Positions 28,955 through 38,553 of a stretch of 64,000 nt of DNA are shown here, in pieces. Source of the DNA: Enterobacter sp. kpr-6. Its GTDB lineage: Bacteria; Pseudomonadota; Gammaproteobacteria; Enterobacterales; Enterobacteriaceae. A model generated the notes under the pieces. That model saw nothing but the letters and a program-made list of their open reading frames with translations. It was not told the DNA's origin and searched no databases. The stretch lies in NCBI RefSeq assembly GCF_900116015.1, contig NZ_FOYH01000003.1, positions 248,001 through 312,000 of the forward strand. The letters run 5' to 3'. The first letter of the stretch is position 1, and each line of letters begins with the position of its first letter. A program made the translations under genes and the position numbers.

Positions 28955-30490
28955 ATGATGAAAAAAACGCTGGTCGCTGCAGGAGTCATTGTTGCTCTGG
29001 GCGTAGTCTGGACGGGTGCCGCCTGGTACACCGGGAAACAGCTCGAAGGCCGTCTTGCCGACATGGTGAAACAGGCTAACGTCGAACTTAAGAACTCTGC
29101 GCCGGAAGCGGGCGTGGAGCTGGCTTATCAAAATTACCTGCGCGGCATTTTTAAAAGCCACCTGCAACTGGTTGTTAAACCCACCAGCGCGGAAAATGTC
29201 TGGCTGAAACCGGGCCAGAGCGTGGTCTTAAACGAGACGGTCGATCACGGCCCCTTCCCGTTTGCACAGCTTAAAACTTTCAACCTCGTTCCGGCGATGG
29301 CTTCCGTGAAGACCACCGTGGTCAATAACGATGTCTCTAAACCGCTGTTCGATATGGCGAAAGGCGAAACGCCGGTGGAGATTAACTCCCGTATTGGTTA
29401 CGGCGGCGATACGCAATCCAGCATCTCTTTAAACCCCCTCAACTATGACAACGAGGGCGAAAAAGTGGCCTTCAGCGGCGGCGAATTTGTGCTGAGCGCA
29501 GACAAAGACGGCAACGAAGTCTCTCTTAGCGGTGAAGCGCAGAGCGGCCTGATCGACGCGGTTAACGAATACGGTCAACGCGTGCAACTGACCTTTAATA
29601 ACCTCAAAAGCGAAGGTTCCAGCAAGCGCGCCAGCTTTAACGAGCGCATCGGCAGCCAGAAAGCGTCTCTGGATAAACTGGCTATCGCCATTGAAAGCAA
29701 AGAGATCGCGGTGCTGGAAGGGATGAATCTGACGGCGAAAACTGACGTAGCCCCAGACAATAAAACCGTTAACAGCCAGATCGATTACACCCTGGACAGC
29801 CTGAAAATCCAGAATCAGCACATGGGCAGCGGGAAGCTGACGCTGAAAGTCGGTCAGATTGACGGCCAGGCCTGGCACCAGTTCAGCCAGCAGTACAGCG
29901 AGAAGACCAAAGCGCTGATGGCGCAGCCTGAAGTGATGAAGAACCCGGAGCTGTATCAGCAAGGCGCGACCGAAGCGTTCTTCTCTTCCCTGCCGCTGTT
30001 GCTGAAAGGCGAGCCGGTGATCACCATTGCGCCGCTGAGCTGGAAAAACAGCAAAGGCGAATCGGCGTTTAACATGTCGCTATTCTTAAAAGATCCGGCT
30101 ACGGCCACCGGTGAAGCGCAGACCCTGTCGCAGGAAGTGGATCGCAGCATCAAGTCCATCGACAGCAAACTGACGATCCCGGTCGATATGGCGACGGAAC
30201 TGATGACGCAGGTGGCGAAGCTCGAAGGCTATCAGGAAGCGGATGCGGCGAAGCTGGCCAATCAGCAGGTGAAAGGCATGGCGGCCATGGGCCAGATGTT
30301 CCGTATCACTACGCTGGATAACAACGTGATTGCCACCAGCCTGCAATACGCCAATGGTCAGGTCACTCTGAACGGGCAAAAAATGACGCTGGAAGAGTTT
30401 GTCGGCATGTTTGGTATGCCGGATCTCGGTATCCCGACCCCGGCACCGGTTCCGCAAACCGCGCCGCCGGCAGCGGTACCGCAGCAGTAA
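28955..30490 (+). CDS. ydgA: DUF945-family protein YdgA
   Basis: A 511-residue protein matching E. coli YdgA (502). A basic N-terminus and one hydrophobic helix (about residues 4-22) form a membrane anchor or uncleaved signal; the rest is a periplasmic beta-rich DUF945 domain (VDHGPFPFAQLK, LFDMAKGETP, INSRIGYGG). The C-terminus is a Pro/Ala-rich tail that is longer than in K-12. It is an inner-membrane or periplasmic protein of unknown function, related to YihF. It lies downstream of manA, and a terminator follows. Confidence 0.93.
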   Translation: MMKKTLVAAGVIVALGVVWTGAAWYTGKQLEGRLADMVKQANVELKNSAPEAGVELAYQNYLRGIFKSHLQLVVKPTSAENVWLKPGQSVVLNETVDHGPFPFAQLKTFNLVPAMASVKTTVVNNDVSKPLFDMAKGETPVEINSRIGYGGDTQSSISLNPLNYDNEGEKVAFSGGEFVLSADKDGNEVSLSGEAQSGLIDAVNEYGQRVQLTFNNLKSEGSSKRASFNERIGSQKASLDKLAIAIESKEIAVLEGMNLTAKTDVAPDNKTVNSQIDYTLDSLKIQNQHMGSGKLTLKVGQIDGQAWHQFSQQYSEKTKALMAQPEVMKNPELYQQGATEAFFSSLPLLLKGEPVITIAPLSWKNSKGESAFNMSLFLKDPATATGEAQTLSQEVDRSIKSIDSKLTIPVDMATELMTQVAKLEGYQEADAAKLANQQVKGMAAMGQMFRITTLDNNVIATSLQYANGQVTLNGQKMTLEEFVGMFGMPDLGIPTPAPVPQTAPPAAVPQQ

Positions 30491-30496
30491 TCGCCT

Positions 30497-30524
30497 AAGC
30501 CCCTCATCATGAGGGGCTTTTTTT
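30497..30524 (+). terminator. Terminator after ydgA
   Basis: AAGCCCCTCAT and ATGAGGGGCTT (30497-30519) form an 11-bp stem followed by T residues. Confidence 0.92.
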
Positions 30525-30930
30525 CTCCCGCTGCGTTATTCATTTTATAAAATCATTTTTTTAAAAGATCTCATTAATTCAGGTGATTGACTTTTTATTT
30601 TAAACCTAACGGTATTATTTTTATGAATCGCACTTTATGTGCTTATTATTAGAATACAGTCACTTCGAGAAAATCTATTTCCCATTACACGTAAGTGTTA
30701 GCTTAATAGCGTGAATAGCACGGTTGCCCCACTGGTAAAAGTTATCCCGCCCACTATACTTAACGAAAATTAATAAGTTTACTTTTATTGACATAGTAAT
30801 ATCGCCATATTTTTGTCCTGAGATTTATTTACTCATTTTACAGCATGGGCTAAAGCCTCCGTAATTGACTCATTACTGGTTTGTGTTGTTTATGCCTCCG
30901 GGAGACTGCCCGGCGGCTTAAGGAGCGTGG
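30525..30930. other. AT-rich intergenic region before the fusion gene
   Basis: About 400 bases, markedly AT-rich, probably holding a regulated promoter for the 1234-residue gene. I found no ORF and no recognisable operator. The last 60 bases contain a short GC-rich hairpin-like stretch (CTCCGGGAGACTGCCCGGCG). Confidence 0.55.
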
Positions 30931-33900
30931 ATGGCGGTGTTTAACAGCTTCTGGCAGGCCGGTTACGAAGGCGCTGACCACCGTAACCGGGCTGGTCACT
31001 TACTCTCAATGAATGACATTACCGGCCATAATCAAAAGGCACGGGATGATTATAAAGCCTTAAAGCAATTCGCTATTTCAACGGTACGTGAAAGCGTGGG
31101 CTGGCGTCTGGTTGAAAAAGACGGGAAATATGATTTCTCATCCGTAGCAGATAAAATGATTGCTGCGAAGGAAAATGATATTCAAATTTGCTGGACACTT
31201 TGTCATTACGGCTGGCCTGACGATACCGATATTTTTGCACCCGATTTTATTCCCCGATTCGCCAGATTTTGCGCAGCCCTGGCTCGCTTTCTTGCGCCCT
31301 GGTATAAAGAGAGTCCGGTTTATTCTCCGGTAAATGAAATTTCATTTACCAGTTGGGCGCTGTCGGTGGGCTTTTTCCCCTGTTCAGCGACACCGGGCGA
31401 ACATCTGGGTGAAGCCTGTAAACGCCAGTGGGTTCGCGCCACCCTCGCCGCCTGCGATGCCATCTGGGCTGAGGATAGCCGCGCGCGTATTTTGCACTGC
31501 GATCCGATTATTTATCTGTCCTCCCCCGACGACAGCCCGGCCGCGCGTGAAGCCACGGCGGGCCATTACAACGCGCAGTATCAGGCCTGGGATATGCTCG
31601 CCGGGCGACTCGCGCCGGAACTGGGCGGGCATCCGCGCTATCTGGATCTCATTGGCGCAAATTATTACCACGACAATCAATGGGAAAGCGGCACTAACGC
31701 CCGGCTTTACTGGCATCTGGGCGATCCCCGCCGTCAGCCCCTACATCAGATGCTGGCGTCACTGTATGAGCGTTACCATCGCCCGATCCTGCTGGCCGAA
31801 ACCAGCCATGTCGGGAGCGGGCGCGGGGCCTGGATAAACCACATTACCGCTGAGGTGGCGCACGCCCAACTCGCGGGCGTTGATCTGCTCGGTATCTGCC
31901 TCTACCCGATTATCGATCGACCCGACTGGGAAGCATTAGACCGCTGGCACCGCAGCGGACTCTGGGAGCAAGACCCCGCAGGAGCGGATCCACTGGCCCG
32001 CAAACTGGACCCCGCCTATGCCGTCGCGCTGTTGCAGGCGCAGCAGAGACTGGATCGTTTTCAGTCACATTCAGACGTTTTTAATGACGCAGAGAAAAGT
32101 ACCTATACTATGAAAAAACTTTATGTTTTCAGCCATCTGCGCTGGGACTTTGTCTTTCAGCGCCCGCAGCACCTCCTGACCCGTCTGGCGCAGGACTACC
32201 CTATCTTTTTTATTGAAGAACCGATTTATTCACCCGACCCCGCGGGTCTGGTGATCAGCCATCCCGCGCCCAACGTCACGGTGATTAAACCGCATACGCC
32301 TTCACAGGCGGCGGGCTTCCACGACAGTCAAATCGCCCATCTCCAGCCGCTGCTGGCGGAGATCGTGGACGAGGACGACGCGCCGATTGTCTGGTTTTAT
32401 ACCCCGATGGCGCTGCCGCTGCTGGCGGTGTTTAATCCGTCGCTGGTGATCTATGACTGTATGGATGAGCTGGCGGCCTTCGAACATGCGCCACGTCAGC
32501 TATTGCAACGTGAATCCGCCCTCCTCGCCCGCGCCGATCTGGTCTTTACCGGCGGCCCCAGCCTGTATGCGGCCAAAGCCGGGCGACATGACAATGTGCA
32601 CTGTTTTGCCAGCAGCGTGGATGCGGTCCACTTTGGTCAGGCGCTGGATCGCGCCAATTTTCATCCCCTACAGCACGACCTGCCGCATCCCCGTCTCGGC
32701 TACTACGGCGTGATCGACGAGCGAATGGATCTCGATTTACTGGCGGCGATGGCCGATGCGCATCCGGAATGGCAACTGGTGATGGTCGGGCCGGTGGTGA
32801 AAATCGATCCTAAATTGCTGCCGCAGCGGGCCAACATTCATTATTACGGTATGCAGCCTTATCAGGCGCTGCCGCAGTTTCTGGCCGGATGGGACGTCTG
32901 CCTGATGCCTTTTGCGCTCAATGCGTCAACGCGGTTTATCAGTCCGACCAAAGTGCTGGAGTACATGGCGGCGCAGCTTCCTGTCGTCAGCACGGCGATT
33001 GCGGATGTGGTGGAACCCTATTCGCACGTGGTGGCGATTGGCCGCGATACGGCGAGTTTTATTCGCGCCTGTGAGAAAATGCTGACCCTTACGCCGCAAG
33101 GGTTGCAGACGATGCAAAGTGAGATGAAAGCGATTGTCGATGCTACCTCATGGGATAAAACCGCGAGCGCCATGCACCGGCTGATAGAGAAACAGCTTAC
33201 CAAAGTGGCCCTGCAACAGGTCGCCGTTGCCCCTGAGGAGACGGTCGATCCACTGGCCGTGGTGCAAAGCACGGCCCTGCGGCTGATGCCGCCCGATCCG
33301 GAGAGCGCCCACTTTACTCCCTGCCTGATCCTCGGTGGTGGCCCGACCGGACTCAGCGCGGCTTACCACTATGGCAGCGATGCGGTGCTGCTTGAGCGTA
33401 ACGCCAGCGTCGGCGGCTGGTGCCGCTCAATTGAAGATCAGGGTTTCACCTTCGATTACGCCGGGCACATTATGTTCTCGAATGATCCTTACGTGCTTGA
33501 ACTCTATGAGATGCTGCTCGGCGATAATATTCACTGGCAGGCGCGCGAGGCGTGGATTTACACCGATGGTGTTTACACCCGCTACCCCTTCCAGGGGGCG
33601 CTGTACGGCCTGCCGACCGGGGTGATTAAAGACTGCATCCTGGGCGCGATCAAAGCCAGGTACGATAACGACCCAACCCAGCAGCCGGAAAATTTCGAAG
33701 CCTTTATCTACCAGACCTGGGGCGAAGGGATCGCCGCGCATTTTGCCATTCCCTATAACCAAAAGCTGTGGACAGTGCCGCTGGCCGAAATGGAAATCTC
33801 CTGGCTGGGGGGACGCGTGCCGCTGCCGGATCTGGCGCAGATTATTGAAGGCGCAATTGAGCCGGTCGGCAAACCGATGGGACCGAACGCGCGCTTTGGC

Positions 33901-34635
33901 TATCCGCTGAAAGGCGGTTTCCAGGCGCTGATGTCGGGCTTTTTGCCGCACATTAAAGGCACGCTGGAAACCAGCGCTGAGATTGTCCGCGTCTTTGCGC
34001 ACCAGCATATCGCGGTGCTGAAAGACGGCAGGCAGTTCCGCTATCAGCAGATGATCAGCACCATGCCGCTGCCGGAGCTGATCCGCATCATGGGCGATGA
34101 TGTGCCCGCCGAGGTGGTGGCCGCCGCGCGCGGACTGAAACACGTCTCTGTGCGCTGCGTGAATCTGGGCATTAACCGCGCCGATCTCACCGACAAGCAC
34201 TGGATTTACTTTGCCGGGAACACCATCTTCCACCGCATTTTTGTGCAGGGGAACACCAGTCCGCACTGTAATCCGCCGGGTGGCTGCGGCCTGACCTGCG
34301 AGATCACCTATTCGGCGCATAAACCGCTACCCGTAGACGGCCAGCCGCTGATCGACCGCTGCATCGCAGAGTGCATCGCCGCTGGTATTTTCACCGCCGA
34401 GGACGAGATCTTAACCGCCAACCAGTTAGATATTCCTTATGCCTATGTGGTTTACGACCACCAGCGCGCGAAGAATGTCGACACCGTGCGCCAGTGGCTG
34501 ATTTCACAGGACATCGTGCTCGCAGGACGTTACAGCGAGTGGGAATACTACAACTCCGATCACGCCTTCATTGCCGGGAAACGCGCGGCGGAAGTGGTGA
34601 AAAACAACACCGCCCTGCGGGAAACGGGGGCGTAA
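30931..34635 (+). CDS. Trifunctional fusion: glycosidase-like barrel + glycosyltransferase + FAD-dependent mutase/oxidoreductase
   Basis: A single 1234-residue frame with a strong TAAGGAG ribosome-binding site. Residues 1-385 look like a clan-A (GH1/GH5-like) TIM barrel: PVNEISF has Asn135-Glu136, the acid/base-type pair, and LLAETSHVG has Glu290, a nucleophile-type Glu. Residues 394-760 are a GT-B glycosyltransferase (SHLRWDFVFQRPQHLL at the start, FISPTKVLEYMAAQLPVVST donor-site motif). Residues 796-1230 are an FAD/NAD-binding amine-oxidase/UDP-galactopyranose-mutase-like domain (LILGGGPTGLSAAYH, Glu822, GGWCRS, AGRYSEWEYYNSDHAFIAG near the C-terminus). There is no signal peptide or membrane helix. 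It occupies the place of uid/hdhA/malIX of K-12. The combination suggests making or remodelling an unusual glycan or glycoside; the actual substrate is unknown. Met394 could act as an internal start but has only a weak ribosome-binding site. Confidence 0.85.
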   Translation: MAVFNSFWQAGYEGADHRNRAGHLLSMNDITGHNQKARDDYKALKQFAISTVRESVGWRLVEKDGKYDFSSVADKMIAAKENDIQICWTLCHYGWPDDTDIFAPDFIPRFARFCAALARFLAPWYKESPVYSPVNEISFTSWALSVGFFPCSATPGEHLGEACKRQWVRATLAACDAIWAEDSRARILHCDPIIYLSSPDDSPAAREATAGHYNAQYQAWDMLAGRLAPELGGHPRYLDLIGANYYHDNQWESGTNARLYWHLGDPRRQPLHQMLASLYERYHRPILLAETSHVGSGRGAWINHITAEVAHAQLAGVDLLGICLYPIIDRPDWEALDRWHRSGLWEQDPAGADPLARKLDPAYAVALLQAQQRLDRFQSHSDVFNDAEKSTYTMKKLYVFSHLRWDFVFQRPQHLLTRLAQDYPIFFIEEPIYSPDPAGLVISHPAPNVTVIKPHTPSQAAGFHDSQIAHLQPLLAEIVDEDDAPIVWFYTPMALPLLAVFNPSLVIYDCMDELAAFEHAPRQLLQRESALLARADLVFTGGPSLYAAKAGRHDNVHCFASSVDAVHFGQALDRANFHPLQHDLPHPRLGYYGVIDERMDLDLLAAMADAHPEWQLVMVGPVVKIDPKLLPQRANIHYYGMQPYQALPQFLAGWDVCLMPFALNASTRFISPTKVLEYMAAQLPVVSTAIADVVEPYSHVVAIGRDTASFIRACEKMLTLTPQGLQTMQSEMKAIVDATSWDKTASAMHRLIEKQLTKVALQQVAVAPEETVDPLAVVQSTALRLMPPDPESAHFTPCLILGGGPTGLSAAYHYGSDAVLLERNASVGGWCRSIEDQGFTFDYAGHIMFSNDPYVLELYEMLLGDNIHWQAREAWIYTDGVYTRYPFQGALYGLPTGVIKDCILGAIKARYDNDPTQQPENFEAFIYQTWGEGIAAHFAIPYNQKLWTVPLAEMEISWLGGRVPLPDLAQIIEGAIEPVGKPMGPNARFGYPLKGGFQALMSGFLPHIKGTLETSAEIVRVFAHQHIAVLKDGRQFRYQQMISTMPLPELIRIMGDDVPAEVVAAARGLKHVSVRCVNLGINRADLTDKHWIYFAGNTIFHRIFVQGNTSPHCNPPGGCGLTCEITYSAHKPLPVDGQPLIDRCIAECIAAGIFTAEDEILTANQLDIPYAYVVYDHQRAKNVDTVRQWLISQDIVLAGRYSEWEYYNSDHAFIAGKRAAEVVKNNTALRETGA

Positions 34636-34960
34636 CTGGTACGCTGGCCTCTTATCCCGGTGTTTTCATGCCGGGGTGAGAGGCTTACGACCGGCTTTTT
34701 ACCTGAACACCGCTGCGCTAGCTGCGCTAGCTGCGCACAAAATAGCGCTAAATTTTTGCCAGACAATTTATCTTTTCGCGGCAGAACTCACCGCTACGCT
34801 TTTAATTGCGAAACCCGCCTCAAAAATTACGCTGTGCGCGATTGGCGTGATACAGCTTAATCAGCATAATCTTCAGGTTGTCATTGGCCCATAGGTTCAG
34901 TCGGTGAAAGATGAGAGGGTTTCGCTCATGAACACCGTTCAGGCATAAAAGGATCTTCAC
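34636..34960. other. Intergenic region fusion gene - malY
   Basis: About 325 bases. It contains a G-U-tolerant hairpin at 34649-34682 (CCTCTTATCCCGG against CCGGGGTGAGAGG) after the fusion gene, and three 9-bp tandem units GCTGCGCTA at 34712-34738, the last imperfect. Short ORFs here lack support. malI and malX, which precede malY in K-12, are absent. Confidence 0.55.
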
Positions 34961-36130
34961 ATGTTTGATTTTTCAACCGTCGTGGATCGTCACGGCACCT
35001 GGTGCACGCAGTGGGATTACGTGGCTGACCGTTTTGGTCAGCCGGATCTGCTACCGTTTACGATTTCGGATATGGATTTTGCCACTGCACCCTGCGTGCA
35101 GGAGGCGCTCGCACAACGGCTTGCCCACGGCGTGCTCGGCTACAGCCGCTGGAATCACGAAGACTTTACCGGCGCGGTGCGCCACTGGTTTTCCAGCCGT
35201 TTTGACGCGCAGACCAGCGCGGAATCGGTGGTGTATGGGCCGTCAGTGATCTACATGATCGCGGAGCTTATCCGCATGTGGTCAGCACCGGGTGACGGCG
35301 TGGTGGTGCATACCCCGGCGTATGACGCCTTTTATAAAGCCATTGAGGGCAACGAACGGCGCGTGGTGCCCGTGTCCATGCAGTACGACAACGGCTGGTT
35401 TTGCGATATGGCCATGCTGGAGGCGGCACTTGCCCGACCGGAAAACAAAATCCTGTTGCTGTGCAGCCCGCAAAACCCGACCGGCAAAGTCTGGACGCGC
35501 GAAGAATTACGCACCATGGCGGCGCTGTGTGAACGCCATGGCGTGAAGGTCATCAGCGATGAAATTCATATGGATATGACCTGGGGCGAGCATCGCCACA
35601 CGCCGTGGAGCGAGGTCGCTTGCGGCCCCTGGGCGCTGTTTACCTCGGCTTCTAAAAGTTTCAACATTCCCGCACTTACCGGAGCTTACGGGATTATTCC
35701 CGATGAAGTGACACGGTCACGTTATTTAAGCGCCCTGAAGGGTCGCGACGGGCTTTCCTCCCCGGCGGTGCTGGCGCTGGTCGCCCATATTGCCGCCTAC
35801 CGGCAAGGCGCGCCCTGGCTTGACGCGCTACGCGACTATTTAGCCGGAAACCTGAACTATATCGCCAGCGCGTTAAATACCGCTTTCCCGGTGCTGAACT
35901 GGCAGCCGCCGGAGTCAACCTATCTCGCCTGGATCGATCTGCAGGCGCTGAATATTGATGATGCACAGTTACAAAACGTGCTGATTAACGAGCAGAAGGT
36001 CGCGATCATGCCCGGCACGACTTACGGTTCAGAAGGCCATGGTTTTATCCGTCTGAATGCGGGCTGCCCGCGCGTGAAGCTGGAACAGGGCGTCACCCGA
36101 CTGATCGCCGCGCTGCAAAAGCTGGCCTGA
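34961..36130 (+). CDS. malY: Cystathionine beta-lyase / maltose regulon modulator MalY
   Basis: A 389-residue PLP-dependent class I/II aminotransferase-fold enzyme (E. coli MalY 390), matching from MFDFSTVVDRHGTWCTQWDY onward. The PLP lysine lies in FTSASKSFNIPALTG and the PLP-phosphate region in YGPSVIYMIAE. It cleaves cystathionine and other Cys beta-conjugates; in E. coli it also binds and inhibits the activator MalT. In K-12 it is cotranscribed with malX and controlled by MalI; here both are missing, so it must have another promoter. The next gene is add, as in K-12. Confidence 0.94.
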   Translation: MFDFSTVVDRHGTWCTQWDYVADRFGQPDLLPFTISDMDFATAPCVQEALAQRLAHGVLGYSRWNHEDFTGAVRHWFSSRFDAQTSAESVVYGPSVIYMIAELIRMWSAPGDGVVVHTPAYDAFYKAIEGNERRVVPVSMQYDNGWFCDMAMLEAALARPENKILLLCSPQNPTGKVWTREELRTMAALCERHGVKVISDEIHMDMTWGEHRHTPWSEVACGPWALFTSASKSFNIPALTGAYGIIPDEVTRSRYLSALKGRDGLSSPAVLALVAHIAAYRQGAPWLDALRDYLAGNLNYIASALNTAFPVLNWQPPESTYLAWIDLQALNIDDAQLQNVLINEQKVAIMPGTTYGSEGHGFIRLNAGCPRVKLEQGVTRLIAALQKLA

Positions 36131-36236
36131 TATTATGTTGCGCAAAAAACAAATTGCTTGCGCAACATAGCTTTTTACCCCGTTTTATTTTTATAATCCT
36201 CTGCACTTTTTAAAAACTTGTAAAATGAGTGCACCC

Positions 36237-37241
36237 ATGATTAATCCTGACCTGCCGTTAACTGATTTACACCGCCATCTGGATGGCAACATCCGCGCTC
36301 AAACGATCCTTGATTTAGGACGTCAGTTTAACCTTACCCTGCCCGCCCAAACCCTTGAAGCACTGCGCCCGCACGTTCAGGTCACCGCTAACGAACCGGA
36401 TCTGGTGAGCTTTTTATCGAAGCTTGACTGGGGCGTGAAGGTACTGGCCTCCCTCGATGCCTGCCGTCAGGTCGCCTTTGAAAACATGGAAGATGCGGCG
36501 CGCAATGGGCTGCACTACGTTGAACTGCGCTTCTCGCCGGGTTATATGGCGATGACGCACCAGTTGCCGGTTGCAGGTGTGGTGGAAGCAGTGATTGAGG
36601 GGGTACGTCAGGGCAGCGAGGCGTTTAATGTTGAGGCGCGTCTGATTGGCATCATGAGCCGCACCTTTGGTGAGGCCGCCTGTCTGGAAGAGCTGGAAGC
36701 ACTGCTGGCGCACCGCGACAGCATTACCGCGCTGGATCTGGCGGGCGATGAACTCGGCTTCCCCGGCAGTCTGTTCCTCTCACACTTCAACCGCGCGCGT
36801 GATGCGGGCTGGCATATCACCGTTCATGCCGGCGAAGCGGCAGGCCCGGAGAGCATCTGGCAGGCGATTCGTGAACTGGGCGCGGAGCGTATCGGGCACG
36901 GCGTGAAAGCCATTGAAGATCGTGCGCTGATGGATTTCCTGCGCGATCAGCGCATCGGCATCGAATCCTGCCTGACCTCCAATATTCAGACCAGCACCGT
37001 ACCGTCACTGGCAGCGCATCCGCTGAAAACGTTCCTGGAACATGGCGTGCTGGCCACCCTCAATACCGACGATCCGGCGGTTCAGGGCGTGGATATCATC
37101 AATGAATATAATGTTGCCGCACCGCAGGCCGGGCTGAGCCGTGAGCAGATCCGCCAGGCACAAATCAACGGTCTGGAGATTGCGTTTTTAAGCAAAGAGG
37201 AAAAACAGGTTCTGCGCGAGAAAGTCGCCGCTAACGGCTAA
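36237..37241 (+). CDS. add: Adenosine deaminase Add
   Basis: A 334-residue zinc enzyme (E. coli 333). Metal and catalytic motifs are present: HRH at residues 12-14 (LHRHLDGN), [17 protein letters not shown] and NTDDPAVQG. It deaminates adenosine and deoxyadenosine to inosine forms in purine salvage. ATG 36237 is chosen over 36225 because GAGTG lies upstream and [10 protein letters not shown] aligns with the E. coli N-terminus; the four-residue difference is not certain. Confidence 0.97.
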   Translation: MINPDLPLTDLHRHLDGNIRAQTILDLGRQFNLTLPAQTLEALRPHVQVTANEPDLVSFLSKLDWGVKVLASLDACRQVAFENMEDAARNGLHYVELRFSPGYMAMTHQLPVAGVVEAVIEGVRQGSEAFNVEARLIGIMSRTFGEAACLEELEALLAHRDSITALDLAGDELGFPGSLFLSHFNRARDAGWHITVHAGEAAGPESIWQAIRELGAERIGHGVKAIEDRALMDFLRDQRIGIESCLTSNIQTSTVPSLAAHPLKTFLEHGVLATLNTDDPAVQGVDIINEYNVAAPQAGLSREQIRQAQINGLEIAFLSKEEKQVLREKVAANG

Positions 37242-37248
37242 GCGAAAA

Positions 37249-37278
37249 GCGGTCTGCCCGGCGTTGCAGGCAGACCGC
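37249..37278. terminator. Hairpin between convergent add and ydgJ
   Basis: GCGGTCTGCC (37249-37258) pairs perfectly with GGCAGACCGC (37269-37278). Read leftward a TTTT follows, so it best serves ydgJ. Confidence 0.7.
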
Positions 37279-37284
37279 ATGACA

Positions 37285-38325
37285 TCAGGTTAAGGAGAGC
37301 GTTGAGCGATGTTTTGCTGACTCAATGCCTAACTCGATAAGCTCCATAATCTGAATCGCCTGGCTCGCGGGCACCGGGTTCTCCCCTTTGCCGTTAAGTG
37401 CATCGCGGATCCCGGCGTAATAGGCCGGATAGTTCCCCGGCACCGTCAGCCAGGTCTCTTCCACACGCTCTTCACCTTCTGCACGGGTCAGCACGCCGTC
37501 GCGCATGTCATAACCCCAGTCTTCCTGCGGCAAACGCTCGCCGTTCTTCAGCCGCTCTTCCTGCGGATCCAGACCGTATTTCACGTAGCTGCCACGGGTA
37601 CCGTGGACGATATAGCGCGCGGATTCCGCTGCCGCCAGCAGCGTACCGTGCAGGACCACACGCCGCTGCGGATAGGTCAGCACGGCATGAAAATAGTCGG
37701 TCGCCTGTGCGCCCGGACGAATTTGCGCCAGATCGACGGTCATACTGACCGGCAGACCGAACAGATTGACCGCCTGATCGAGAAGATGTGGGGCCAGATC
37801 GTACCAGATACCGCTGCCAGGACCGGCCTGCTCACGCCAGCGATTACGCACCTGCGGGCGATAGCGATCGAAATGCGATTCAAAAAAGGCGACTTCGCCA
37901 AGCGCACCATCATTGATGAGCGCTTTTACCGTCAGAAAATCGCTGTCCCAACGGCGGTTGTGGAACACCGACAGCAGGCGTCCGAGGCTTTTCGCCAGGG
38001 CGTCAAGTTCGCGCGCCTGTGACAGTGTCACAGTAAAAGGTTTATCAACGACGACATGCTTACCCGCTTCCAGCGCGGCTTTAGCCAGCGGGAAATGGGT
38101 ATCGTTCGGGGTTGGGATCACAATCAGGTCGATGCTGGGATCATTAAACAGATGTTTAGGTTCAGAGACCACGGGCACGTTCGGCCAGTCGGCCCGTACT
38201 TTTGCTTCATCACTGCTGGAAATAGCCGCCAGTTCCATTCCCGACGTGCCATCAATCAGCGGTGCGTGGAAGGTCTTGCTGGCGTAGCCATAACCAATTA
38301 ATCCGACACGGATATTGTCACTCAT
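37285..38325 (-). CDS. ydgJ: Gfo/Idh/MocA-family oxidoreductase YdgJ
   Basis: A 346-residue NAD(P)-dependent dehydrogenase, the same length as E. coli YdgJ. The N-terminal Rossmann fold has GLIGYGYASKTFH; the catalytic region has VVDKPFTVT (the EKP-equivalent lysine) and the C-terminal beta-sheet domain has a Tyr/His active-site region. The sugar-like substrate is unknown. MSDNIRVGLIGYG at 38325 is the family start with GAG upstream; the frame extended to 38361 includes a palindromic repeat copy and is not used. Confidence 0.94.
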   Translation of the reverse strand: MSDNIRVGLIGYGYASKTFHAPLIDGTSGMELAAISSSDEAKVRADWPNVPVVSEPKHLFNDPSIDLIVIPTPNDTHFPLAKAALEAGKHVVVDKPFTVTLSQARELDALAKSLGRLLSVFHNRRWDSDFLTVKALINDGALGEVAFFESHFDRYRPQVRNRWREQAGPGSGIWYDLAPHLLDQAVNLFGLPVSMTVDLAQIRPGAQATDYFHAVLTYPQRRVVLHGTLLAAAESARYIVHGTRGSYVKYGLDPQEERLKNGERLPQEDWGYDMRDGVLTRAEGEERVEETWLTVPGNYPAYYAGIRDALNGKGENPVPASQAIQIMELIELGIESAKHRSTLSLT

Positions 38326-38338
38326 CTCTTTGCCTCTC

Positions 38339-38351
38339 GTCATTGGACAAT
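38339..38351. repeat. 13-bp inverted repeat, copy 1
   Basis: GTCATTGGACAAT just upstream of the ydgJ start; its exact reverse complement occurs at 38721-38733 downstream of blr. It may be an operator for ydgJ or the footprint of a rearrangement. Confidence 0.6.
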
Positions 38352-38553
38352 CGTATTTCACACCATCTGCGAAAGCGTCACAATAGATTAATAATATGTT
38401 GCCGGAGTAACACTGTCGTTACCTTAAAGCAAACCGACACGCGGCCTCGCGATACAGAATTTTCTGATTACCGTTAAAAATCTGTCAGACACTTGATGCC
38501 TAAAAGCGCGCCCGTTACTATTCGGTTTCATAAAAAAAGGAGAATTGTGAATT

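Noticed and set aside
32110-34635. Separate gene starting at the internal Met394 of the fusion
   Set aside because: The frame is continuous from a strong start at 30931 and the internal ATG has only a weak ribosome-binding site; possible as a secondary start but not annotated.
34660-34894. Short plus-strand ORFs between the fusion gene and malY
   Set aside because: They overlap in two frames, cross the 9-bp tandem repeat and lack ribosome-binding sites.
38326-38361. Upstream start of ydgJ
   Set aside because: Adds 12 residues foreign to the family; the MSDNIRVGLIGYG start matches K-12.
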